Positions 25,503-33,543 of a DNA stretch of 35,963 nt are shown here, one piece after another (within the stretch, counting starts at the first letter, position 1; each line of letters opens with the position of its first letter). Origin of the DNA: Streptomyces benahoarensis. Its GTDB lineage: Bacteria > Actinomycetota > Actinomycetes > Streptomycetales > Streptomycetaceae. The notes beneath the pieces were generated by a model that worked only from the letters and a program-made list of their open reading frames with translations, was not told the origin of the DNA and did not search any database. Made by a program: the position numbers and the translations under genes. The stretch is from positions 1 through 35,963 of the forward strand of contig NZ_VKJP01000028.1 of NCBI RefSeq assembly GCF_007280575.1, read 5' to 3'.

Positions 25503-26044
25503 ATCAGTCCCTCCGCCGCCAGCAGCGTCTGCACGGCGTGCGCCGACTGCCCTGGGGACTGCAACTGCGTATCGAGGTACAAGTCCGGTTCCTTGGGTGG
25601 CTCATAGGGGGCGTCGACCCCGGTCAGCCCGGTAAGCCGGCCGGCCGCCTGCTTCGCGTAGAGGCCCTTCACATCGCGCTCGGCGCACACCTCCATCGGG
25701 GTGGCCACATGGACTTCCACGTACCGCGTGCCCGAGCCCTCGTGACGCGCGCGGACAGCAGCGCGGCTGTCCGCGTACGGGGCGATGACAGGAACCAGCA
25801 CCATGACGCCGTTACGCGCGAGCAGCTCGGCCACCAGGCCGACCCGCTGGACGTTGGTGTCGCGGTCCGCACGGGAGAAACCCAGACCGGCCGAGAGGAA
25901 GGTGCGGATCTCGTCCCCGTCCAGGACCTCCACCCGGTGGCCGGCGGAGCGCAGTCGCTTCGCCAGCGTGCCGGCGATGGTGGTCTTTCCCGAGCTCGGC
26001 AGCCCGGTCAGCCAGACCGTCGCGCCGGGGTGATGGCGATTCAT
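25499..26044 (-). CDS. cysC: Adenylylsulfate (APS) kinase
   Basis: 181 residues from ATG 26044, chosen over ATG 26071 because GAAGGA lies 6 bases upstream of it. The P-loop GLPSSGKT is at 14-21, followed by [10 protein letters not shown], the F-S-R-x-D-R-D-x-N block of the APS site ([15 protein letters not shown]), and [26 protein letters not shown]-type C-terminal residues (DVKGLYAKQ is what is seen). It phosphorylates APS to PAPS, the donor for sulfotransferases. No PAPS reductase or sulfite reductase gene is nearby, so the cassette feeds sulfation and not reductive assimilation. Confidence 0.96.
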   Translation of the reverse strand: [181 protein letters not shown]

Positions 26045-26107
26045 TTCGGTTCCTTCGAGTGCGGCGCCCATGTGCCCGGTTCGTTCGTTGCGTCCGCTCG
26101 GGGGCGC

Positions 26108-26809
26108 TCAGCCCCTCGCGCCGGGCACGGAGAGCCCCATCCGCTCCGCGAACGCTCCCTCGAAGGTGCGGCGGAACGTACCGGAGTCGTTGACGTGGGG
26201 GAATGCCTCGGCCGGGACCGGCACGTCCAGGAACTCGCACAGCGGCCCCCAGCCCTCGGTGACCCGGTAGACCAGCAGACGGTCGGCCGGGACGACACGC
26301 TGGACCTCTTCGTTGTGCCGGAGGAACGTCTCGATGGCTCGCTCCTCGTCGGCCTGGTCCAGCCGGCCGCCCTGCCCGTCGTCCATGATCCGCGGCAGCA
26401 GTTCATTGCCCATGAAGCCGGCGAACTCCATGGCCTCGGGGGAGAGACCGTTCGGCGGCAGCGTGGGGCCTTCGGTGTCCTCTCCGGTAGCGAAGATGGT
26501 CTTCTTGACGCTCGCGTACCAGCTTTCCGGGTCCCGTACCGTCAGAACGACCTTGGCCTCGGGAAAGGTCTCGACGAGCTCGCGCCAGAATGCGCAGCCG
26601 GGCCAGTCGACCGAGGAATTGTAACCGTCGAATACGCGGTCCCATTCGACCTTGTCGGCGCTCAACGCATGGCGCCACCGAGGAAGGTGATCGGCATGTC
26701 GAATCACTTCGAGCATGTGATAGCAGGGGCCGAATCCCAGCTTTTCCAAGGCCAGCTGGAGGGAATTGGTGCCGGTTCGGCCGAACCCCACGCCAATGAC
26801 GTTGAGCAT
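26108..26809 (-). CDS. PAPS-dependent sulfotransferase (Sulfotransfer_4-like)
   Basis: 233 residues from ATG 26809, with AAGGAA 5 bases upstream. The N-terminal phosphosulfate-binding loop is VGFGRTGTNSLQLALEKLG, followed by GPCYHMLEV and YNSSVDWPGCAFW, and the 3'-phosphate-binding block VVLTVRDPESWYASVKK. These are the markers of the small sulfotransferase family often annotated as sulfotransferase family protein in actinomycetes. It should transfer the sulfuryl group from PAPS to a hydroxyl or amine of the peptide or a precursor. It sits between the PAP phosphatase and cysC, all facing the same way, so donor synthesis, transfer and by-product removal are co-expressed. The acceptor is unknown. 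Confidence 0.9.
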   Translation of the reverse strand: MLNVIGVGFGRTGTNSLQLALEKLGFGPCYHMLEVIRHADHLPRWRHALSADKVEWDRVFDGYNSSVDWPGCAFWRELVETFPEAKVVLTVRDPESWYASVKKTIFATGEDTEGPTLPPNGLSPEAMEFAGFMGNELLPRIMDDGQGGRLDQADEERAIETFLRHNEEVQRVVPADRLLVYRVTEGWGPLCEFLDVPVPAEAFPHVNDSGTFRRTFEGAFAERMGLSVPGARG

Positions 26810-26835
26810 GTCAGTTCCTTTCGCATGGAAAAATA

Positions 26836-27666
26836 TCAACGACCGGCATGCGACGCGAGCGCGTCCAGGGCGTCCCAGAGTTCTTCGGCGGCTGACGGCC
26901 GGCAGATCGCCAGGTCGGGCAACGAGGGATCGGGCTGGTTGTAACGGGGCGCCGACCCGTCCAGTCGCCGCACCCGCAGGCCGTGGGCCAGCGCCACGGC
27001 AACGGGGGCGGCTGAGTCCCATTCGTACTGGCCGCCCGCATGCACATAGGCGGAGCCGGTGCCGCTCAGTACCGCCATGGCTTTGGCCCCCGCGGACCCC
27101 ATGGGCTGGATCCGGGCGCTCAGCCGCTCGGCGAGGTCGCCGACCAGCGCAGGCGGGCGGCTCCGGCTCGCCAGGAGCGTCAGTTGTTCGGGATCGGGGC
27201 AAGGGGGAGCGGTCTGCCAGGTCGAGAACGTCTGACCGGCCGCGGGCAGGGCCACTGCGCCGGCGGCCAGTGAGCCCTCGATCCACAACGCGACGTGCAC
27301 CGCCCAGTCGGTACGCCCCGCTTCGCCGAACTCACAGCTGCCGTCCAGCGGATCGATGATCCATACGCGCCGTGCGTCCAGCCGGGACCGGTCGTCCGCG
27401 GATTCTTCCGAAAGGACCGCGTCGCCGGGCCGATCCGCCGCGAGCCGGGCGAGCAGGAATTCATTGGATCGGCGGTCGCCCTCCGCGCTCGGATTCGTGT
27501 GACCGGGTTCCGATCGCAGAGCGAGCAGCAAAACGCCGGCGGTCTCCGCGAGCCGGTGTGCCAACTGATGGTCTGCGGGGTCCTGCGTCGGAATGTAGAC
27601 CGGGGCCCTGTCATCGGTCGGGCTCATGCCCGATGGCGGGACCGCATCGGCTTGCGAAGTGGACAA
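26836..27666 (-). CDS. cysQ: CysQ-like 3'(2'),5'-bisphosphate (PAP) phosphatase
   Basis: 276 residues from TTG 27666, preceded by AGGAG with a 6-base gap; ATG 27627 (263 residues) is the alternative but has no good site. It belongs to the inositol monophosphatase/FBPase fold: the metal ligands are in LSEESADD, WIIDPLDGS and, near the C terminus, QYEWDSAAPVAVA. Family members include inositol phosphatases, but the position at the head of a sulfotransferase/PAPS operon points to CysQ activity, which removes the inhibitory product 3'-phosphoadenosine-5'-phosphate. It is the promoter-proximal gene of the cassette. Confidence 0.9.
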   Translation of the reverse strand: MSTSQADAVPPSGMSPTDDRAPVYIPTQDPADHQLAHRLAETAGVLLLALRSEPGHTNPSAEGDRRSNEFLLARLAADRPGDAVLSEESADDRSRLDARRVWIIDPLDGSCEFGEAGRTDWAVHVALWIEGSLAAGAVALPAAGQTFSTWQTAPPCPDPEQLTLLASRSRPPALVGDLAERLSARIQPMGSAGAKAMAVLSGTGSAYVHAGGQYEWDSAAPVAVALAHGLRVRRLDGSAPRYNQPDPSLPDLAICRPSAAEELWDALDALASHAGR

Positions 27667-27743
27667 CAGGATCTCCTGGGCGCAAGTGACGACTCCGTGG
27701 CGGAACGGTCGTTTCGACCAGATCTCGCTGATCAGGAAAGTAG

Positions 27744-27763
27744 CCAAACGACCTATTGTTTGG
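27744..27763. promoter_or_regulatory. Inverted repeat CCAAAC-N8-GTTTGG upstream of the sulfation operon
   Basis: Arms 27744-27749 and 27758-27763 with an AT-rich centre, followed by a further CAAAC at 27768-27772. It lies about 80 bases upstream of the cysQ-like start, in an AT-rich patch that is unusual for this DNA. Candidate promoter or operator region; the regulator is unknown. Confidence 0.4.
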
Positions 27764-27791
27764 TTATCAAACAGTTTCAGGGAACCCGAAC

Positions 27792-27817
27792 TCGCCGTTA
27801 TTCACGAATAACGGCGA
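27792..27817. promoter_or_regulatory. 26-bp near-perfect palindrome, candidate operator
   Basis: The 12-base arms 27792-27803 and 27806-27817 (starting TCGCCGTTATT) are exact reverse complements with a 2-base centre. It lies between the SARP terminator hairpin and the inverted repeat at 27744, upstream of the sulfation operon. It could be a binding site for a dimeric regulator or a second hairpin in the SARP 3' region. Confidence 0.5.
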
Positions 27818-27868
27818 ATGAAGCTTTCTGTAGTTCTTCTCGGTACGGCGAACACTCCTCAAGGCGTT

Positions 27869-27907
27869 CGGCCGCCTGCGAGCGGCACGAGCGCTCGCAG
27901 GCGGCCG
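27869..27907 (-). terminator. Terminator hairpin of the SARP gene, 16-bp perfect stem
   Basis: Arms 27869-27884 and 27892-27907 are exact reverse complements around a 7-nt loop, beginning 17 bases after the SARP stop on the - strand. It should separate the regulator transcript from the sulfation operon that follows in the same direction. Confidence 0.85.
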
Positions 27908-27924
27908 GTCGGTGACAGCTGGTC

Positions 27925-30900
27925 TCACCTCTTGTGCAAACTCGCCGGTGCCCGCTGTCCGGGCACCGAAATACGGTTCCCCGGCCCGCTCTGCACGACG
28001 GGCTCGGAGTCCAGCGCGTCCAGCTCCAGCAGAGCCCGTTCCTGCCAGGGCGGGGAGCCTACGCTGGTGAAGATCTGCTGGGCGGCGAGCAGATGTGTCC
28101 GCGAAGCCGAGTACCGGCCCTGCCGGCGGCAGGATTCCCCGAGAGCCAGGTTGATCTGGCCCTCCACCAGCGGACTGTCGATCCGTCGGCTGATCTCCAG
28201 CGCCTCGTTCAGCACGGCATCGGCCTGCTGCGGGGCATTGGCGGCCAGGCTGGTCTCACCGACGCCGAGCAGGGCATAGGCGAGTCCGACCTGGTCGGAC
28301 TTCTCCTTGACGATCCGTACGACCTCCAGGAAGGTCTCCTCCGCCAGCACCAGCTGGCCCTGCGCAAGATAGGCACGGGCCAGCCGATGAGATCCCTGCG
28401 CGAGGCCCCGTTCCCCGCCCGCACCGATCGACTGCGAGATGCGGATGGACTCCAGGGCGAGCCGGACCGCGGAGTCCGGCTGGCCGCGGTCGAGCGCGAT
28501 CTGCGCCATGTTGTTCAGCGCATGGGCCTCCGAAGAATGGTCACCCACGGTACGGAACGTGGCCCGAGCCGTTTCCAGGCCTGTCATCGCGCTGTCCAGG
28601 TCACCCCGGATCCGGTCGGTTATCGCGATGTTCCGCCGGGTCAGCGCCTGGCCGTGTTCGTCGTCGGTCGCCTCGTAGAGCCGCAGCGCGTCGTGGAAGC
28701 GGTCGGCTGCCATGTCGATCCTGCGCAACCGCAGTTCGACCGCGCCCAAGTCGTGCAGCATGGCTGCCTGGCCGCGTGTGTTGCCGGCCTCGCGGGCGGC
28801 GGCCAGGGCGTGTTCGCAGCAGACCCGCCAGTTCTCGACGTAGTTGCGGGTCTCGAAGAGCGTCACCATGGACGCGGTCAGGTCCCAGGCAAGGTCGTCC
28901 ATGCCCGCGCGAGCCGCCTGCTCGATCACCGCGAGGAGGTTGAGCCGCTCGGCCTCGAACCAGTCCAACGACACGGCGAGGAGATCGTCCAGGAACGCGG
29001 GATCGACCGTACGGCGGGGTACATCGCTGTGGATGACGGTGAAATCCCCGCCGTAATCCCGCCGGTGCGCCTCCTCGGTGATGGTCAGGAAGGTGCGGAA
29101 GACGCGGTCCAGGGCCGCCCGGTGTTCGTCGCACGGCGTTTCGTCGTGAGCGCGTTCACGTGCGTAGAGACGCAGCAGATTCTGGAAGCGATAGCGCAGG
29201 CAGCCGGTCGCGTCGGTGCCGAGCGCCACGAGGAGCTGGGCGTCGACGAGGTATTCGATGAGCCCTTCCGCGTCGAGTACGTCGGTGTCCAGCAGCGCCG
29301 CGCCGACCCAGGCGGTGAAGTCCGGGATGTCCAGGAGGCCGAGGAGACGGTAGAGGCGGGCTGCGTCGTCGGGCAGGTGCCGGTAGCTGAGCTCGAAGCT
29401 GACCCGTACCTGCGATTCGCCTTGGCTGAGTTCGTCCAGCCGCCGCCGTTCGTCGTCCAGCCGGTTGGCCAGATGCCGTACGGTCCAGTGCGGTTTGGAG
29501 GCGAGCCGGGCGGCTGCGATCCGCAGCGCCAGCGGCAGCTTGTCGCAGAGCTCGACCAGGCGGGCGGATTCGGCCGGCGCGGCGGAGATCCTGGCCGTGC
29601 CGACGATCTTCCCGAGCAGTTCCATCGCATCAGGGTCGGGGAGCGGGCCCAGGTGCACCCGGGCCTCCGCGGGCCAGGCCACCAGCCCTTCCAGCTGTTC
29701 ACGGCTGGTGACGAGCACGCAGCTCTCACCGGCGCTCGGCAGCAGCGGCTGTATCTGTGCATACGTCCGCACGTTGTCCAGGACCAGCAACACGCGCCGG
29801 TCGGCGAGTATGTTGCGATAGAGGAAGCAGCGTTCCTCCAGCTCGGTGGGGATCTGCTGGCTCGACACACCGAGCGAGCGCAGAAAACGGCTCAGGACAT
29901 CGCTGATGGGCAGCGTGTCGCCGCTCTCGTAACCCTGCAGATCCGCGAAGAGGCGTCCGTCCGGGAACTGGTCGCCGACGCGGTGGGCCCAGTGGAGGGC
30001 CAACCCCGTCTTGCCGACGCCGGCTGCCCCGGTGATCAGGCTCACGCTGACCGCCTGCCGTGTGCCCTCGTCCGCCACGAGGGTGCTCAGCGCGGCGAGT
30101 TCGTGCACCCTCCCGACGAATCCAGGGATGTCGGGCGGCAGGCTGGAGTGGACGGCCGTTGTCCGGGGTTGGTGTTTCGGGGCGACGAAGGAGATACGGG
30201 CGGCCGGGGTCAGCGCGGGATCGTCCCGCAGAATTGCATCGTGCAATTCCTGTAGATCCGGGCCCGGTTCCAGGCCGAGCTCCTCGACGAGCTGGCGGCG
30301 TGCGTCGCGGAAGGTCGCCATGGCATCGGCGCGGCGGCCGGAACGGTATTCCGCAAGCATGAGGTGGTAGCGCGTGCGCTCCCGCAGCGGTTGTTCGCGC
30401 ACCACTGCGGCTAACTCCGGAATGGTCGCCTGGTGATTCCCGAGTTCCAACTGGACGGCTGTGTGGTCGTCGTAGGCATTGAGCCGCAGCTCCTCCAGCC
30501 GGCGTGCCTCCTCCTCGACCAGTTGACCGGTCACTCCGTCAAGAGCGGGCCCCCGCCACAGATCCAGTGCGGACTGGTAGAACTGCGCAGCTTCATCGAG
30601 CCGCTGCTCTTTTACGGCCTGTTGCGCCGCGCCTACCAGCTTGGTGAATTCCACCGAATCCACTTCGTGTCCTTCGGTGTTGAGCAAGTAACCGGGGTGG
30701 GCCGTGATGACGATGTCCTCGGCAACACCTTCAGCTTTGAACTTCTTGCGCAGGGCGGCTATGCAGATTGCCACCTGAGTGCGTGCAGTTGTTGGCGGCC
30801 TGCCATTCCAGACCACCTCGACCAACGTGTCCATCGGGACGATTCGGCCGGGGTTGAGGATCAAGAGTGAAAGGATCGTGCGCTGCCGCGCGCCGCCAAC

Positions 30901-30969
30901 TGTCGTACTTCTTCCCCCTACGATCATGGACAGCGGGCCAAGGATCTTGAAGCTCAGCCGTTCTCTCAT
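27925..30969 (-). CDS. AfsR-like SARP transcriptional regulator (wHTH-BTAD-NB-ARC-TPR)
   Basis: 1014 residues. Two ATGs stand in tandem; the second, 30969, has GGAGG at better spacing. Domains: winged-helix OmpR-like DNA-binding domain about 1-95 (FKILGPLSM, ARQRTILSLLILNPGRIV); bacterial transcriptional activator domain about 100-245 (ALDLWRGPAL, EYRSGRRADAMATFRDARR); NB-ARC-type ATPase about 285-560 with Walker A GAAGVGKT and LLVLDNVRT; then TPR-rich helices in the C-terminal third (DLGAVELRLRRIDMAADRFHDALRLYE-type repeats). Large SARPs of this build activate antibiotic genes by binding direct repeats overlapping the -35 region. It is the natural candidate pathway-specific activator. Downstream in the same direction lies the sulfation operon, but a strong hairpin intervenes. 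Confidence 0.95.
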   Translation of the reverse strand: MRERLSFKILGPLSMIVGGRSTTVGGARQRTILSLLILNPGRIVPMDTLVEVVWNGRPPTTARTQVAICIAALRKKFKAEGVAEDIVITAHPGYLLNTEGHEVDSVEFTKLVGAAQQAVKEQRLDEAAQFYQSALDLWRGPALDGVTGQLVEEEARRLEELRLNAYDDHTAVQLELGNHQATIPELAAVVREQPLRERTRYHLMLAEYRSGRRADAMATFRDARRQLVEELGLEPGPDLQELHDAILRDDPALTPAARISFVAPKHQPRTTAVHSSLPPDIPGFVGRVHELAALSTLVADEGTRQAVSVSLITGAAGVGKTGLALHWAHRVGDQFPDGRLFADLQGYESGDTLPISDVLSRFLRSLGVSSQQIPTELEERCFLYRNILADRRVLLVLDNVRTYAQIQPLLPSAGESCVLVTSREQLEGLVAWPAEARVHLGPLPDPDAMELLGKIVGTARISAAPAESARLVELCDKLPLALRIAAARLASKPHWTVRHLANRLDDERRRLDELSQGESQVRVSFELSYRHLPDDAARLYRLLGLLDIPDFTAWVGAALLDTDVLDAEGLIEYLVDAQLLVALGTDATGCLRYRFQNLLRLYARERAHDETPCDEHRAALDRVFRTFLTITEEAHRRDYGGDFTVIHSDVPRRTVDPAFLDDLLAVSLDWFEAERLNLLAVIEQAARAGMDDLAWDLTASMVTLFETRNYVENWRVCCEHALAAAREAGNTRGQAAMLHDLGAVELRLRRIDMAADRFHDALRLYEATDDEHGQALTRRNIAITDRIRGDLDSAMTGLETARATFRTVGDHSSEAHALNNMAQIALDRGQPDSAVRLALESIRISQSIGAGGERGLAQGSHRLARAYLAQGQLVLAEETFLEVVRIVKEKSDQVGLAYALLGVGETSLAANAPQQADAVLNEALEISRRIDSPLVEGQINLALGESCRRQGRYSASRTHLLAAQQIFTSVGSPPWQERALLELDALDSEPVVQSGPGNRISVPGQRAPASLHKR

Positions 30970-31315
30970 CATTCCTCCCCATCACTACGTCCCCCGAGGG
31001 GTGGTTATGGACCGAACAGTAGCCAGCAGCGAGAGGGTCGGATGTAGCGCGCATCAGAATCGTGACGAGTCGGGTACCCGTGCTCACCGAGAGGTGGGTT
31101 TCCGTAACGCTTGGTAGGGGTGAGGTTGAAGGGTGGGATGTCACGCAGGGGGCGGCCGGAACCACTGTCCGCGGGGGCGCTGCCTGCTGACTGTCCGTAA
31201 GGGGGTGTGCGACGGGAGGGGCGCGCTGCCCCTCCTCCGGGGCCTCTGACGTCGCGCGCAGGGAACGCGCTGGCGGCACGGGGTGATCAGTTCCGGCCGT
31301 GGTAAGGTCACGCGA
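30970..31315. other. Intergenic region between SARP (-) and sensor kinase (+)
   Basis: 346 bases without a convincing gene, holding the divergent promoters. A G/C-rich hairpin with 8-bp arms lies at 31215-31222 and 31228-31235. A possible - strand -10 element is the TACTGT within about 31018-31023, but no -35 partner was found. On the + strand the region ends in the TAAGGT element described separately. Confidence 0.5.
31303..31308 (+). promoter_or_regulatory. Candidate -10 element TAAGGT for a leaderless kinase mRNA
   Basis: TAAGGT (TANNNT pattern) is followed by exactly 7 bases and then GTG 31316 in frame with the sensor kinase. This spacing is what is expected for leaderless transcripts, common in actinobacteria. 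A -35 element is not obvious. Confidence 0.45.
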
Positions 31316-32659
31316 GTGGGGGAGCAGAAGAGTGCGGGGAAGAGGGCATCACCGCGCCTGGGCGAAGTCCAATACCGCCGTGCAATTCATCTCCTGGAAT
31401 CGCTGTGGGTGATCCTCCGGGTTCTTTGTGACCTATCGAGAGGCCCCCGGCCCGATTTGCGCTCCCCACGAAAGCGACTGTGGCGCTGGCTCGCCGTTTC
31501 CGCTGCCGGGGTCGTTGCGGCGGCGCTCGCGGTGTCCGCCGGCAATCTGATGGCAGAGCGACTGCGATTACCTCTCGCCTTGTGCGCCACCCTCGCATGC
31601 GCGCAAACCCTCCCGATGGCGCTTTCTCTCGTTCGCCCCGTTGCCGCCTGGTGGCTTTCACTGGCGGCCACGATCGCCTACGCATGGACCGGTGCTTCGC
31701 TTGCCGGGCACAACACGGCGGGATTGCCCTGGCCCTGGACGGGGGCTGCACTGCTCGTCCATCTCGCCGTCACCCTCATCAACGCCTGGCAGTTCCCGCT
31801 ACGGGTAGCAGCCGCGCAATGGGCGCTCAGCATGCTCACCGGCCTTGCCCTCCAGACGTGGGCGACACCCCCGGGTGCGAACCACAACCTGCAGCTGTAC
31901 GGAGCGGCTTCGGTGATCGGCCTGGCGCTGCTGACCGTCGTCCGGTCGAATGTGCGGGCCCGGCGGCAGCTGCGCAGGCAGGAAAGCCTGACCGCGCTCG
32001 AACGTTCCCGCCGAGCAGTCCTGGAAGAACGGGCGCGTATCGCGCGGGAACTTCACGATGTCGTTGCCCATCACATGTCGGTGGTGGCCGTTCGGGCGGA
32101 GGCGGCTCCGTACCGGGTGGCGGATCCGCCCCAGGAGCTCAGCGAGTGTTTCACCGAGATCCGGGAGAACGCGCTGGCAGCCCTGGCCGAGATGCGACAT
32201 CTACTGGGCACGCTCAGGTCGGACGAGCAGGACCCGGACAGCCGCTACGTGCCGCAGCCCGGCCTGGACAACTTCGAGGAACTCCTGGAAAACGTCCGCT
32301 CGGCAGGACTGGACATCGCTGCCGAGATCCGCGGTGTACGACGTGAACTGCCCAAGCGGGTCGAACTGTCCGCCTTCCGGATAACCCAGGAGGCGCTGAG
32401 CAATGCGCTGCGGCATTCCCCGGGTTCCCAGGTCGAAGTCACCTTGACATATGGCCGGTCGGAGATCGAGGTGCACGTATCCAACGGTCCGCCGGCCGGT
32501 CCGGTGGAGCCCCGGCCGGGGTCCGGTCATGGCGTGCTGGGAATGCGGGAGCGGGTTTCCCTGCTCGGCGGTACTTTCCGGGCGACACATCGAGGGGACG
32601 GGGGGTACGAAGTGACAGCAGCGTTGCCCTTGCGTTCCGGTGGGAGCGAGGAAAGTTGA
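31316..32659 (+). CDS. NarL-family sensor histidine kinase
   Basis: 447 residues if the start is GTG 31316; GTG 31283 would add 11. The N-terminal half has about five hydrophobic segments between residues 45 and 205 (for example WLAVSAAGVVAAALAVSAG and AASVIGLALLTVV), then a dimerisation and phosphoacceptor block with His247 in ARELHDVVAHHMS, and a C-terminal HATPase domain (N box RITQEALSNALRHS, G box GSGHGVLGMRER). It overlaps the response regulator by 4 bases (TTGA), so they form one two-component system. The signal is unknown. It may belong to the cluster border and not to the pathway. Confidence 0.93.
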   Translation: MGEQKSAGKRASPRLGEVQYRRAIHLLESLWVILRVLCDLSRGPRPDLRSPRKRLWRWLAVSAAGVVAAALAVSAGNLMAERLRLPLALCATLACAQTLPMALSLVRPVAAWWLSLAATIAYAWTGASLAGHNTAGLPWPWTGAALLVHLAVTLINAWQFPLRVAAAQWALSMLTGLALQTWATPPGANHNLQLYGAASVIGLALLTVVRSNVRARRQLRRQESLTALERSRRAVLEERARIARELHDVVAHHMSVVAVRAEAAPYRVADPPQELSECFTEIRENALAALAEMRHLLGTLRSDEQDPDSRYVPQPGLDNFEELLENVRSAGLDIAAEIRGVRRELPKRVELSAFRITQEALSNALRHSPGSQVEVTLTYGRSEIEVHVSNGPPAGPVEPRPGSGHGVLGMRERVSLLGGTFRATHRGDGGYEVTAALPLRSGGSEES

Positions 32660-33315
32660 CGATTCGTGTAGTGATCGCGGACGACCAGACGATGATCCGC
32701 GAAAGCTTCGCCATTCTCCTCAACGCGCAGCCGGACATCGACGTTGTCGGCGAGGCGGACAACGGTGAGGAGGGGGTCCGCCTGGTTCACGAATTGGACC
32801 CGGACATCGTCCTCATGGATATCAGGATGCCGCGGCTCAACGGCCTCCAGGCCACTCAGCAGATCACGGCGGGCGGCAGCGTCGCCAAGATCCTCGTACT
32901 GACCACGTTCGACCTGGACGAGTACGTGTACGAGGCGTTGCGCGCCGGCGCGAGTGGTTTCCTGCTCAAGACTTCCTCCGCGCACCAACTGGCCAACGCC
33001 ATACGTACGGTGCACGAGGGCGGCGGGCTCATCGAACCGACCATCACCAAGCGGCTGATGGAGGAGTTCGCCCGGTTGCCCATCCCGCGCAGACCGCGGC
33101 AGGAGAACGTCGGCGACCTGACGCTCCGTGAGACCGAGGTGCTGTGCCTTATCGCGCGGGGACTGTCCAACGCCGAGCTCGCGAAGGAGCTGGTCATCGC
33201 CGAGCAGACCGCGAAGACGCACGTGGGTCGCATCCTGGTGAAGCTCGGCCTGCGGGACCGTACGCAGGCGGCGATATTCGCCTATGAAGCCGGCCTCGTC
33301 GTCGCAGGTGAGTGA
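32656..33315 (+). CDS. NarL/LuxR-type response regulator
   Basis: 219 residues from TTG 32656, within a TTGA overlap with the kinase stop and with GAGG just upstream. The receiver domain has the acidic pair in VVIADDQ, phospho-acceptor Asp55 in VLMDIRMPR, and Lys in FLLKTS. A LuxR-type helix-turn-helix lies at about 150-210 (LTLRETEVLCLIARGLSNAELAKE, ending with KTHVGRILVKLGLRDR). Cognate partner of the preceding kinase. The inverted repeat in the next intergenic region is a possible target. Confidence 0.95.
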   Translation: MTIRVVIADDQTMIRESFAILLNAQPDIDVVGEADNGEEGVRLVHELDPDIVLMDIRMPRLNGLQATQQITAGGSVAKILVLTTFDLDEYVYEALRAGASGFLLKTSSAHQLANAIRTVHEGGGLIEPTITKRLMEEFARLPIPRRPRQENVGDLTLRETEVLCLIARGLSNAELAKELVIAEQTAKTHVGRILVKLGLRDRTQAAIFAYEAGLVVAGE

Positions 33316-33440
33316 GCGTGCCCGGAGGGCCCGCGCGCGTCGACGCGCTCTGCGCCGGGGACATCTGTCCGGGCTTCTCTGCCTTGAGGCCGACGCCCAT
33401 GCCCCCCTTGGGTATGGGTGAGTTCCCCACTGTCATACCT

Positions 33441-33466
33441 GAGAGCTAGCTGCCAAGTGAGCTCTC
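33441..33466. promoter_or_regulatory. Inverted repeat GAGAGCT-N12-AGCTCTC upstream of the hydrolase gene
   Basis: Exact 7-base arms at 33441-33447 and 33460-33466, about 80 bases upstream of the secreted hydrolase start and 125 bases after the response regulator stop. The spacing suits a dimeric regulator; a role as operator for this two-gene unit is a guess. A second, weaker inverted repeat (CCCAT...ATGGG) lies just before it and may be a terminator for the two-component genes. Confidence 0.35.
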
Positions 33467-33543
33467 TGGTGTGATCCCTTCCCGTGTCGGTGAAACCTAG
33501 CCTTCCTCTCAGTTCTTCGAACGACGAGGAAGGAAAAGAAGCC

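Noticed and set aside
26836..27666. An inositol monophosphatase of primary metabolism.
   Set aside because: The fold is shared, but its place at the head of a PAPS/sulfotransferase operon argues for PAP phosphatase activity.
27934..30255. A 773-codon open frame on the + strand.
   Set aside because: It is antisense to the SARP gene, whose domains are unmistakable, and its sequence is compositionally biased without motifs.
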